Below the pieces are notes generated by a model. The model was not told where the DNA came from, made no database searches, and saw nothing but the letters and a program-made list of their open reading frames with translations. The translations under genes were made by a program, and so were the position numbers. DNA of 40,238 nt from VGKP01 sp964578345 (GTDB lineage Archaea > Nanobdellota > Nanobdellia > Pacearchaeales > GW2011-AR1), in contig CAZOCP010000004.1 in NCBI GenBank assembly GCA_964578345.1, positions 1-40,238 on the forward strand, read 5' to 3'. This document shows, one piece after another, positions 33,473 to 40,238 of this stretch. Each line of letters opens with the position of its first letter. The stretch's first letter is position 1.

Positions 33473-34408
33473 TTATCTTATTTTTGTCGGAAAAATATCA
33501 ATGCTCTGACTTCTTGATATATATCCCTTCCAAAATCCTTTAACATAGATATAATGAATTAGCGGGGTCATCATGATATATAGAGGGTATAATAAAATCC
33601 CTTTCTTAAAAGGATAGCTAACTAAAAAAAAGAACATGCCTATTAATGGTGTTGCTTTAATTAATCCAGAGTACCATCTTGGCATTTTTTTTCCATGCTT
33701 CCTAATGAGGGTTCCGAATCCATTTGCATATTGGCCCACTTTCTTTAATCTGCTAGAAAGATTTGTTGGATGATTATGTATTATGGTTGCATCTGGATAT
33801 TCTATTTTTCCTTGAGAAGAAAGTTTTATGTACATATCAAAGTCCTCCCCAGCTGTATGAAAATCTCTATCGTTAAAAAATCCTACTTTTTCTAAAACTT
33901 CCTTTCTGTAAGCACAGGCTTTCTCATCTAGGAGAGGACAGATTGTGCCTTTTTCTGAGAGCATGATTGACTGTGCAATTGGACTTAAATCTTCCCAAAG
34001 AGCATCAGGGAACTTTACTTTTGATACTGTTGCGACAACATTAGAATCTTCAAATGGAGAGATAAGATTTTGCAACCAAGTTTGTGATATAGGAATGCAA
34101 TCTTGCTGGAGGATTACTATAATATTATTCTTCGCTTTCTTAATCCCTGCATTCATTGAAGAAGCAAAACTAAGATTCTCAGCTACTTTCAAAATAGATG
34201 TGTCTATACTATTGTTCTCTTTCTGAAATTTAGAGATAAGATTATGTGTTTCTTGATCTGTTTTTTTATCAATAAAGACTATTTCTATTTTAACAGAAGT
34301 TTTTTGTTCTAGTATTCTAGTAAGGATATTGTCTAGCAGTTCTTTATGTGGCATATATAAGTTTAGTATTATAGAAACTTTGGATATTTTTTTCATACTA
34401 TATTTCAT
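33473..34408 (-). CDS. GT2 family glycosyltransferase (second)
   Basis: 311 residues of family GT2: SKVSIILNLYMPHKELLDNI, EIVFIDKKTDQETH and IIVILQQDCIP, where QQDC is in the usual DxD position. The acceptor motif reads FHTAGEDFDMYIKL. A hydrophobic stretch near residues 250-285 (LIGMFFFLVSYPFKKGILLY) probably anchors the protein to the membrane. Two in-frame ATGs (34408 and 34396) both have TATA-like sequences upstream (34419-34433), so the true start is uncertain by four codons. It is the first gene of the GT2 pair. Confidence 0.85.
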   Translation of the reverse strand: MKYSMKKISKVSIILNLYMPHKELLDNILTRILEQKTSVKIEIVFIDKKTDQETHNLISKFQKENNSIDTSILKVAENLSFASSMNAGIKKAKNNIIVILQQDCIPISQTWLQNLISPFEDSNVVATVSKVKFPDALWEDLSPIAQSIMLSEKGTICPLLDEKACAYRKEVLEKVGFFNDRDFHTAGEDFDMYIKLSSQGKIEYPDATIIHNHPTNLSSRLKKVGQYANGFGTLIRKHGKKMPRWYSGLIKATPLIGMFFFLVSYPFKKGILLYPLYIMMTPLIHYIYVKGFWKGYISRSQSIDIFPTKIR

Positions 34409-34447
34409 AAATATTCCTATATAAATATATACTCCTTCAACATAAAA

Positions 34448-34456
34448 CTTATATAC
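34448..34456 (+). promoter_or_regulatory. TATA box for the RmlC-like gene
   Basis: CTTATATAC is centred 25 nt before the ATG at 34477. The divergent GT2 promoter shares this 70-nt gap. Confidence 0.55.
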
Positions 34457-34476
34457 TTTTTAGGACCAAAGAGAAT

Positions 34477-34938
34477 ATGGCTGACAACAAAATTGAGGGA
34501 GTTATTATTACTCCACTTAGTAGAATTCCTGATGAAAGAGGAGCAATTCTTCACATGCTGAGGAATGATGAACCTTCTTTTCAGAAATTTGGAGAAACTT
34601 ATGGATCATTGGTACATCCTGGATCTATCAAAGCATGGCACCTACATAAAACTATGACTCTTAACTATGTTGTCCCATTTGGCAAGATAAAACTCGTCCT
34701 TTATGATATGCGTGATAACTCACCAACTAAGGGAAAGTTAATGGAATTATTTTTAGGACGAGATAATTATGTTAGAGTTACTATCCCTCCAGGTATAGCT
34801 AATGGCTTTAAGGGAATTGGAACAAAAGATTCATTGGTAATAAATATAACAACTCATCCTTATGATCCTGAAGAGATTTCCCGTATAGACCCATTTACAA
34901 AAGATATCCCTTATAATTGGGATATAAAACACGGTTGA
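34477..34938 (+). CDS. RmlC-like NDP-4-keto-sugar epimerase
   Basis: 153 residues of the RmlC cupin family, slightly shorter than the typical 180. Family elements are PDERGAILHMLRND, the catalytic His region GSIKAWHLHK (normally GLHxQ) and IPPGIANGFKGIG, where the usual His of HGF is Asn. The C-terminal FTKDIPYNWDIK is standard. RmlC acts on dTDP-4-keto-6-deoxyglucose; a homologue, AscE, 5-epimerises a CDP-3,6-dideoxy-4-keto hexose in ascarylose synthesis. Because CDP-sugar genes RfbF, RfbG and an RfbH relative are adjacent, an AscE-like role is the better guess. A TATA box is 25 nt upstream. Confidence 0.72.
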   Translation: MADNKIEGVIITPLSRIPDERGAILHMLRNDEPSFQKFGETYGSLVHPGSIKAWHLHKTMTLNYVVPFGKIKLVLYDMRDNSPTKGKLMELFLGRDNYVRVTIPPGIANGFKGIGTKDSLVINITTHPYDPEEISRIDPFTKDIPYNWDIKHG

Positions 34939-34943
34939 TAGAT

Positions 34944-35795
34944 ATGAAAATTCTTATAACTGGAAGTGCCGGATTTGTTGGGAAGAACCTTTTTAGCAGT
35001 TTAAATAAAAACTATGAAGTTTATGGAATTTCTCGCCGAGCTTCTACTACTACTACACATCAGGCAGATATTACTTCTTTAAAGATATTTGAAATATTAG
35101 ATATAATAAACCCAAATATAATTATGCACTGCGCTGCTTTGAGTAATGTTGATTTTTGTGAGGAACATCGTGCAGAGGCTATAATGACGAATATTATTGG
35201 AACACATAATATTGTTTCATGGGCTGCTATGCATCACGCTAAGATTATCTATATTTCTAGTGATTATGTATATGCTGGTGAGACTGATGGATATAATGAA
35301 GAATCTGAAACTAAACCAGTGAATTTTTATGGAGAAATTAAGCTCATTTCAGAAAAACTGGTTTCTGAAATTTCTGGATCTGTTATTCTTAGACCTACAG
35401 TTGTATTCGGTTATGATATTGGAGGTAATAATTTTCTAATGCAGATGCTTTCTCTCAAAGAAAAAAGAAAGATTCCTCGGGATCAATGGAGTAATCCTAC
35501 TGATGTTAGGATTCTTTGTGATTATGTGCGAGAGGCAATTATAAAAAATATAGAAGGAACATATGTCGCTACTGGGCCTGAAACTCTAGATCGTTATAGT
35601 TTTGCACTTTTAATAGCTGATGTTTTTGGTATAAATAAAGAACTCTTACAGCCTGTTGTTACAGAAACTCTACATCAAAAGGCGAAAAGGCCCTTACATA
35701 ATGGGACGGACTCCTCTAGAATACGAAGTCTGATATCATATTCTTGCCCTAGTGTGCGCACTTCTTTAGAAGATATTAAAAAAAAATTGTCTTAA
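34944..35795 (+). CDS. RmlD-like NDP-sugar reductase
   Basis: 283 residues of the RmlD-type reductase family: KILITGSAGFVGKNLFSSLN (residues 2-21), PNIIMHCAALSNVDFCEEH, IYISSDYVYAG and the intact active site PVNFYGEIKLISEK with Tyr-x3-Lys. Later it has LRPTVVFGYD. The ATG at 34944 is 5 nt after the RmlC-like stop; a TTG 27 nt upstream inside that gene is out of family register. It should reduce the 4-keto group to a 4-hydroxyl, as RmlD for rhamnose or AscF/paratose synthase for dideoxy sugars. Convergent 4-nt overlap with the RfbG gene. Confidence 0.8.
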   Translation: MKILITGSAGFVGKNLFSSLNKNYEVYGISRRASTTTTHQADITSLKIFEILDIINPNIIMHCAALSNVDFCEEHRAEAIMTNIIGTHNIVSWAAMHHAKIIYISSDYVYAGETDGYNEESETKPVNFYGEIKLISEKLVSEISGSVILRPTVVFGYDIGGNNFLMQMLSLKEKRKIPRDQWSNPTDVRILCDYVREAIIKNIEGTYVATGPETLDRYSFALLIADVFGINKELLQPVVTETLHQKAKRPLHNGTDSSRIRSLISYSCPSVRTSLEDIKKKLS

Positions 35796-36907
35796 CATGC
35801 CCAAGCAACACGATGCTGTTTTGCTAGCTCTGTATAATCCTGAATATGCTGAGTACAAATAGAATATAGATCTATGTTGGGATTGTTTATTTCTTTTGCA
35901 TACGCTTTAAACCAACTAACTGTTTCTTGCACGGCATCCTCCCAGGTATATACTGGCCTCCATTTTAAATAATGAGCAGCTTTCTCCCAATTAAGTCGGA
36001 GGAGAAAAGTCTCTTTCTTTGGAGTTTCTATCTGTAAATGTTTCCATGATCCTTCTCCCCATAATTCAATAATCTTTTCTACTATTTCTTTGGAGGTTAT
36101 CCCTGAAACTTCTGGAGGGCCAAAGTTCCATGCTTCTGCGTGAGTATGCCTCTCTTCTTGTAATTTGGCAGCCAACCAAAGATAGCCGCTTAAAGGGACA
36201 AGCACGCTCTGCCAAGGGCGGATACTCTGAGGACTTCTGATCAAAATAGGTTTTTTTGATAATATTGCTTTCATTGCGTCTGGAACAAGCCTAAACTCTG
36301 CAAAATCCCCTCCTCCTACAACATTGCCTGCGCGCGCAGATGCAACTGCAATTGTAGAAGAATTAGTATTCTGAAAGAAAGACTTTCTATAAGAAGCGAT
36401 AGCAAGCTCTGCCATTGCTTTGCTTGCACTATATGGATCGTCTCCTCCTAAATGATCTGACTCTCTATATCCCCACAGTGCTTCTTGATCTTTATAACAC
36501 TTATCGGTCGTTATAATCAAAAGAGTTTTGACTGATGGAGATTTTCTTACTGCTTCTAGAACATTTAATGTTCCTCTAACATTGATGTCGAATGTTTCAT
36601 GAGGATGCTCATATGACTTAAGAACAATTGGCTGAGCAGCTAGATGAAAAATAATTTCTGGTTTATATTCCTGCAAAACTTTCTCGAATTTTTCTGCATC
36701 TCGTATGTCTCCGCGAATGTCAATCATTTTATTATTCATACGACATAGAGAGAAATTACTAGGATTTGTCGGGGGGTCAAGACTGTAGCCTATCACCTTT
36801 GCCCCTAGGTCTAATAGCCAAATACTCAACCAAGAGCCTTTGAATCCTGTATGGCCGGTAACTAAAACAGGGATATTGAAAAATGCTTTTTTTAATTTTT
36901 CACTCAT
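35792..36907 (-). CDS. rfbG: CDP-glucose 4,6-dehydratase
   Basis: 371 residues that follow RfbG closely: VLVTGHTGFKGSWLSIWLLD (about 13-32), IIFHLAAQPIVLKSYEHP, LLIITTDKCYKDQEALWGYR, catalytic DPYSASKAMAEL and SARAGNVVGGGDFAEFRLVP. The late GYLWLAAKLQEE and WNFGPPEVSGITSKEIVEKI are also standard. RfbG turns CDP-glucose into CDP-4-keto-6-deoxyglucose with bound NAD. The frame extends upstream to an ATG at 36955, but the ATG at 36907 suits the family and begins 11 nt after RfbF. With RfbF and the RfbH relative it forms the front of CDP-3,6-dideoxyhexose synthesis. Confidence 0.92.
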   Translation of the reverse strand: MSEKLKKAFFNIPVLVTGHTGFKGSWLSIWLLDLGAKVIGYSLDPPTNPSNFSLCRMNNKMIDIRGDIRDAEKFEKVLQEYKPEIIFHLAAQPIVLKSYEHPHETFDINVRGTLNVLEAVRKSPSVKTLLIITTDKCYKDQEALWGYRESDHLGGDDPYSASKAMAELAIASYRKSFFQNTNSSTIAVASARAGNVVGGGDFAEFRLVPDAMKAILSKKPILIRSPQSIRPWQSVLVPLSGYLWLAAKLQEERHTHAEAWNFGPPEVSGITSKEIVEKIIELWGEGSWKHLQIETPKKETFLLRLNWEKAAHYLKWRPVYTWEDAVQETVSWFKAYAKEINNPNIDLYSICTQHIQDYTELAKQHRVAWAC

Positions 36908-36918
36908 GTTAATATTAT

Positions 36919-37704
36919 TTACCAAATTTTCCAAGGGGCTTTTCCGCTCTTCCAAAGTTGATTGAGATTCTCAAAATGCTGAGGAGTGTCCATGCAATGC
37001 CACGAACCATTATGATAATAAGCAGCTATCTTTCTCTGTTTAGTTAAATCTTCAATAATATCTTCGATTGGCAGATTTTCTTTTAAAAGAGGTTGCCATA
37101 AAAAATCTTTATTTAAGATCATAAACCCTCCATTAATCATATCATCAAGAAGAGGATATTGGACAAAATGAGTTGCTATTCCTTTCTCATCTCTTTTTAC
37201 CTGCCCATACTTAGAATAGGCTTTTATAGAAGTTATAGTTCCAACTGCCCCACTAGATTTATGAAATTCTACAAGATTATCAAGATTTATATCTGCAACT
37301 CCATCACCATAAGTAAGCATAAAATATTCATCGTTTTCAAGATATTTTTTAACTAAGTAGAGTCTCCTACCAGTATTGTTTTCTTCGCCTGTATTTACGA
37401 GAGTTATATTCCAGTCATCTGTCTCTCCATTTCTCGCGATAATATCTCCTTTCTTCAAATTAACAGTTAGATCGTGATTATGATTTGCATAGTCTAAAAA
37501 GAAGTTTCTTATTTGTTCTCCTTTGTAACCAAGACAAAGAACAAAATTTTTGTATCCTTGCGTTGCATAGCCTTTCATAATATGCCAGATAATTGGCATC
37601 GCGCCAATTGGAACAAGAGGTTTAGGAATAATCTCACTAACTTCTCTTATTCTAGTTCCTTTTCCCCCACATAAGATGACTACCTTCACTTCATTTTTAT
37701 CCAT
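36919..37704 (-). CDS. rfbF: Glucose-1-phosphate cytidylyltransferase
   Basis: 261 residues (usual size 255-260) with the RfbF pattern VVILCGGKGTRIREVSEIIP (residues 8-27), KPLVPIGAMPIIWHIMKGYA, FVLCLGYKGEQIRNFF, FMLTYGDGVADINL and GFMILNKDFLW. The sequence is clearly RfbF rather than RmlA or GalU. It joins CTP and glucose-1-phosphate to CDP-glucose and pyrophosphate. It is upstream of rfbG in the same operon (11-nt gap). A TATA box (37724-37733) is 24 nt before the ATG. The upstream gap contains the inverted second copy of the hairpin element. Confidence 0.93.
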   Translation of the reverse strand: MDKNEVKVVILCGGKGTRIREVSEIIPKPLVPIGAMPIIWHIMKGYATQGYKNFVLCLGYKGEQIRNFFLDYANHNHDLTVNLKKGDIIARNGETDDWNITLVNTGEENNTGRRLYLVKKYLENDEYFMLTYGDGVADINLDNLVEFHKSSGAVGTITSIKAYSKYGQVKRDEKGIATHFVQYPLLDDMINGGFMILNKDFLWQPLLKENLPIEDIIEDLTKQRKIAAYYHNGSWHCMDTPQHFENLNQLWKSGKAPWKIW

Positions 37705-37723
37705 ATTATAATCTTAAAACTGA

Positions 37724-37733
37724 GGTTTAAATT
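37724..37733 (-). promoter_or_regulatory. TATA box for rfbF-rfbG
   Basis: The minus strand reads AATTTAAACC, centred 24 nt from the ATG at 37704. Confidence 0.5.
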
Positions 37734-37824
37734 AATTGCTATCTATTTTTAGCTATATTGAAACAGCTATTTATAGAGAATTCTGATAATTTTGTCTATT
37801 CCAGTAGTTTTGTCAAGTTCCTTA

Positions 37825-37980
37825 AGCACAAGAGAATTTCTATTTAAACTTCTCTGTTCAGGAAAATCAAAAAAACGATGCGCCCGTCACAAACCTCGTC
37901 GCTCAGAAATCGAAGATTTCTGATGTATTCGCTTAGGTGTTCCTGACGTTTTAAGCCTAGGTACAAACCCGAAGGGTTTG
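37825..37980 (-). repeat. Hairpin element, second copy (inverted, shortened)
   Basis: Read on the minus strand, this copy has the same ordered blocks as the large copy at 39383-39758. These are the 13-mer AAAACGTCAGGAA (37940-37952), a GAA-loop hairpin TCAGAAATC/GATTTCTGA (37903-37923), the 23-nt block GGTTTGTGACGGG... (37873-37895), an identical 20-mer TGATTTTCCTGAACAGAGAA (37850-37869) and GAAATTCTCTTGTGCT (37825-37840). A CAAACCC-GAA-GGGTTTG hairpin (37964-37980) is specific to this copy. It lies upstream of the RfbH-like gene, between two divergent promoters, and accounts for most of the 351-nt gap. Confidence 0.85.
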
Positions 37981-38014
37981 GCGATATCAATAGTTTTTTT
38001 GTACTACATAAATA

Positions 38015-38024
38015 CTTATAAATA
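38015..38024 (+). promoter_or_regulatory. Likely TATA box for the RfbH-like gene
   Basis: CTTATAAATA lies about 36 nt before the ATG at 38056, so the transcript should have a leader of about 10 nt. Confidence 0.4.
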
Positions 38025-38055
38025 TAAAAATAAAAATTTTATTATTGGATTAAAA

Positions 38056-39270
38056 ATGGTCGAGATAAATAAAGAAGAAAAAATAAGAGTTCCTTATGCT
38101 TTAGCAGTGCATGGAGAAGAAGAAGAGAAAGCGGTTCTTCAGGTCTTACGCGAGCATAAAACTATTATGGGCGAACGAACAAAGAAATTTGAAAATGAGG
38201 TGGCTTCTCTGTTTGGTAAGAAATATGGTATTATGGTTAATTCTGGTTCATCAGCAAATCTTCTTGCATTAGAGCTGTTAAGATTGCCTGAAAGCTCTGA
38301 AGTTATTACTCCAGTACTTACATTTGCAACAACTGTTGCTCCGATTATTCAAAAACGTTTAAAGCCTGTATTTGTAGATGTTGAGCATGGTACTTATCTT
38401 ATTGATATCGAAAAAATGAAAGAAGCGATAAATAAAAGAACGCGAGTTCTTTTAATTCCTTCATTAATAGGAAATGTTCCTGATATGGAAAAAATAAGAC
38501 AGATTGCAAAGGAATATTCACTCGTTTTTATTGAAGACTCTTGCGATACTTTAGGTGCTTATTATGATGGACTGCCTACTGGCGTATATTCTCATATTTC
38601 GACAACAAGCTTCTATGGATCTCATATTATTACTGCGGGGGGAGGGGCAGGCATGTTATGTTTAAATCATGGGCCTTGGGATACTCGTGCTCGTGTGTTG
38701 AGGGGATGGGGGCGCTCCTCTGCGAAAGATGAATCTGAAGATATTGTCAAAAGATTTGGGGTAGAACTTGGAGGTATTCCTTACGATTCGAAATTTATTT
38801 TTGAGGAAATAGGATATAATTTTCTGCCTACAGAAATAAGCTCTGCATTTGGCCTTGAACAATTAAAAAAACTAAAGAACTTTGAAGAAATACGCACGAG
38901 AAACTTTAATCAGTTGTATGAATTTTTTTCTAATTACCAACAGTATTTTACTCTGCCAAAACAATTACCTGAGGTAAAAACTAGCTGGCTAGCTTTTCCT
39001 CTTACTATTAAGCCCGGATCTCCTTTCACTCGCGCTCTTATTACTAAGTATCTGGAACAGCAGAATATTCAGACGCGACCAATTTTTACAGGTAATGTAT
39101 TGAGACAGCCTGCATTTAATCATTTGAGTATATTACAATCTGCAGATAATTTTCCTGCCGCAGATGAAATTATGAAAAATTCTTTTCTTGTTGGTTGTAA
39201 TCATGGATTGACGGAAAGACATATATCATATATGAAAGAGATTTTCTTCAAGTTTTTGGATAAATTTTAA
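38056..39270 (+). CDS. rfbH: RfbH/E1-like sugar 3-dehydratase lacking most Fe-S cysteines
   Basis: 404 residues of the RfbH/AscC (E1) branch of the DegT fold: MVNSGSSANLLALELL, EDSCDTLGAYYDG, SFYGSHIITAGGGAG with the diagnostic His190 in place of Lys, RGWGR and KRFGVELGGIPY, then TRPIFTGNVLRQPAF and NHGLTERHISY, all at E1 positions. E1 enzymes carry a [2Fe-2S] cluster bound by a Cys-rich loop after the RDWGR motif. Here that loop is SSAKDESEDI (about 221-230) with no Cys; only Cys163 remains from the first ligand region. So it probably dehydrates at C3 without an E3 partner, more like ColD. The ATG at 38056 is chosen over 37978, which falls in the hairpin element. Confidence 0.83.
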   Translation: MVEINKEEKIRVPYALAVHGEEEEKAVLQVLREHKTIMGERTKKFENEVASLFGKKYGIMVNSGSSANLLALELLRLPESSEVITPVLTFATTVAPIIQKRLKPVFVDVEHGTYLIDIEKMKEAINKRTRVLLIPSLIGNVPDMEKIRQIAKEYSLVFIEDSCDTLGAYYDGLPTGVYSHISTTSFYGSHIITAGGGAGMLCLNHGPWDTRARVLRGWGRSSAKDESEDIVKRFGVELGGIPYDSKFIFEEIGYNFLPTEISSAFGLEQLKKLKNFEEIRTRNFNQLYEFFSNYQQYFTLPKQLPEVKTSWLAFPLTIKPGSPFTRALITKYLEQQNIQTRPIFTGNVLRQPAFNHLSILQSADNFPAADEIMKNSFLVGCNHGLTERHISYMKEIFFKFLDKF

Positions 39271-39285
39271 GTTTATTGTTATAGA

Positions 39286-39324
39286 GCAGGACTCAAATAT
39301 TTAACCATTCTATTTGAGTCCTGC
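39286..39324. terminator. 14-bp inverted repeat downstream of rfbH-like gene
   Basis: GCAGGACTCAAATA (39286-39299) pairs perfectly with 39311-39324 across an 11-nt loop, 16 nt after the RfbH-like stop. It may mark the transcript end or protect the 3' end. Its sequence is unrelated to the hairpin element that follows. Confidence 0.5.
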
Positions 39325-39382
39325 GAATATAATTGTTTTTCGTGGTAAGTTATTTCAGTCCACCACTATAACATGTTAAATC

Positions 39383-39758
39383 AAAACGTCAGGAATCGAA
39401 GATTCCTGAGCGCACCCAAGAACTAAAAGTTCTTGATGAAACGATGCGCCACCTCGCCTTAAACCTCGAGGACTTTTGTCCTCGAGGGCAGTCAAGAATT
39501 GGAAATTCTTGATGAGGAGAGGTTTGTGACGGGCGCATCGTTTCATTAAGGACGAAGTCCTTGAATGCCATCGAGAATTGAAAATTCTCGAGGTTTAGAT
39601 GCAGGAAAATCCCTGTGATTTTCCTGAACAGAGAATTTCTATCTGAAATTCTCTTGTGCTCAGAAATGCAGCGCCTTAAAGCCTCAAGAACTGTAGTTCT
39701 TGATGGCCGTCAAGGATACTCAATCCTTGAGGGGCGCGGTTTGTGCCACATTCCTGAC
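39383..39758 (+). repeat. Large modular hairpin element (full copy)
   Basis: No ORF fits this stretch. Ten perfect local hairpins are spaced along it (39389-39409, 39417-39435, 39464-39487, 39492-39512, 39548-39562, 39571-39591, 39602-39626, 39631-39653, 39684-39703, 39710-39730). AAACGATGCGCC (39439-39450) pairs with 39532-39543 around two of them, and GTCAGGAAT (39388-39396) pairs with ATTCCTGAC (39750-39758) to close the whole. Many loops are GAA and many stems end TCA/TGA. The block GGTTTGTGACGGGCGCATCG lies at 39521-39540. Orientation is set to that block. It could be a structured RNA gene, a DNA hairpin repeat or a mobile element. Confidence 0.8.
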
Positions 39759-39815
39759 ATCACGAAGAGACGTAATAAATCAATACTGTAGAATAATGGC
39801 TATAATACACAGAAA

Positions 39816-39823
39816 TTTAAATA
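39816..39823 (+). promoter_or_regulatory. TATA box for the last gene
   Basis: TTTAAATA is centred 26 nt before the ATG at 39845 and fixes the start of the right-edge gene. Confidence 0.6.
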
Positions 39824-39844
39824 CCCTTTATTCTCAAGAAAAGC

Positions 39845-40238
39845 ATGACATATGAAGCACGAAAGATAGGAAGAGTAAAAGGCTTGGGAGGTATTTACCA
39901 AGTAGCTGCTCCTTTAGAACAGCAATTGCAAGCTTTTGCAGATAAAGGTATTCACACTCTTGCTGCTCCTGATGAAGTTGCTCAGATATATTTAGCTGGT
40001 GTTTCTGAAGATCGCTCAAGAACAAGCATGGCACCTATCGCACTAAAGGACAAAAAAACTATTTTAGTTAGAGACTCTATTTTGATGGCTCCTTTAATGG
40101 CTTCTACTGTTGTTAGACATCATAAAAATAGAGGGTATTTTGAGACATGTAGAAAGGTTTATGAGGCAGCTGAAGCGCTTGCGAGAAGCCAAGAATCTAT
40201 GTATCCTGAAGACAGAAGCGCACTTATTGTTTCACAAG
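39845..40238 (+). CDS. Partial hypothetical protein, N-terminal 131 residues
   Basis: The frame opens at ATG 39845 and stays open to the right edge. The visible part starts MTYEARKIGRVKGLGGIYQV and continues with a helix PLEQQLQAFADKGIHTLAAP. It then has an SEDRSRTSMAP segment, a strand KKTILVRDSILMAPL, and a helical region rich in Arg/Glu. There is no signal peptide or membrane helix. I do not recognise a family. A TATA box is 26 nt upstream, giving a leaderless transcript. The gene is likely independent of the glycan genes, because the 570-nt hairpin region separates them. Confidence 0.65.
   Translation, partial: MTYEARKIGRVKGLGGIYQVAAPLEQQLQAFADKGIHTLAAPDEVAQIYLAGVSEDRSRTSMAPIALKDKKTILVRDSILMAPLMASTVVRHHKNRGYFETCRKVYEAAEALARSQESMYPEDRSALIVSQ

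Noticed and set aside
37978..38055. 26-codon N-terminal extension of the RfbH-like protein
   Set aside because: It would begin inside the hairpin element and adds a hydrophobic Tyr/Lys-rich segment not seen in the family.
39383..39758. CRISPR array
   Set aside because: Repeats are not identical direct repeats at regular spacing, spacers are absent and the units are self-complementary hairpins of different sequence; no cas gene is near.
39383..39758. Integron attC-like sites
   Set aside because: The GTTTGTG block resembles a core site only superficially; paired R and L boxes and an integrase are missing.

Overview
The window looks like part of the chromosome of an AT-rich archaeon, most likely a DPANN lineage (Woesearchaeota/Pacearchaeota-like). 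The reasons are a TrmB-type regulator, an archaeal/eukaryal L37Ae-type ribosomal protein relative, and promoter layout: many start codons lie about 24-28 nt downstream of an archaeal TATA box (TTTAAATA/TTTATAAA type), so most transcripts should be leaderless. I used this spacing to choose several starts. The lineage is inference; no rRNA gene is present.

About nine tenths of the window is a surface-glycan locus. Positions 1-3900 hold small accessory genes: a partial gene at the left edge, a TrmB regulator, a receiver-like protein, orphan small proteins, a cysteine-poor L37Ae paralogue and a membrane-anchored protein. Positions 3977-14555 hold glycan assembly and decoration: AsnB-type amidotransferase, methyltransferase, GT-C-like membrane protein, Wzx-like flippase, GT2-TPR glycosyltransferase, a ColD-type sugar 3-dehydratase, a second glycosyltransferase and a PhyH oxygenase. 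Positions 14734-24227 mix an inositol-monophosphatase-family enzyme, two paralogous Nudix-like proteins, SDR enzymes, a B12-radical SAM protein, an RfaE/HldE-like nucleotidyltransferase, a P-loop kinase and an orphan thiamine-diphosphate E1 alpha/beta pair.

Positions 24374-34408 carry a DJ-1/PfpI protein, a cupin, a HAD phosphatase, a three-part HddC-CBS-HddA-like fusion (GDP-heptose synthesis), a GDP-mannose-4,6-dehydratase-like SDR, another SDR, a carbamoyltransferase and two GT2 enzymes. Positions 34477-39270 form a compact CDP-3,6-dideoxyhexose module: RmlC-like epimerase, RmlD-like reductase, RfbG, RfbF and an RfbH relative. The RfbH relative keeps the diagnostic His but has lost most of the iron-sulfur cysteines, and no E3-type reductase is seen. 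Together the genes suggest a glycan containing deoxy, dideoxy, heptose-derived, methylated, carbamoylated and perhaps two-carbon-branched sugars.

The most unusual non-coding feature is a modular hairpin element. A copy of about 375 nt at 39383-39758 contains ten perfect hairpins, a 12-bp long-range stem and a closing stem. A shorter inverted copy lies at 37825-37980 and a degenerate third at 24234-24286. The copies share a 23-nt block (GTTTGTGACGGGCGCATCG core) preceded by a hairpin whose interior sequence changes while pairing is kept and whose ends stay TCA/TGA. I know of no described family that matches it.
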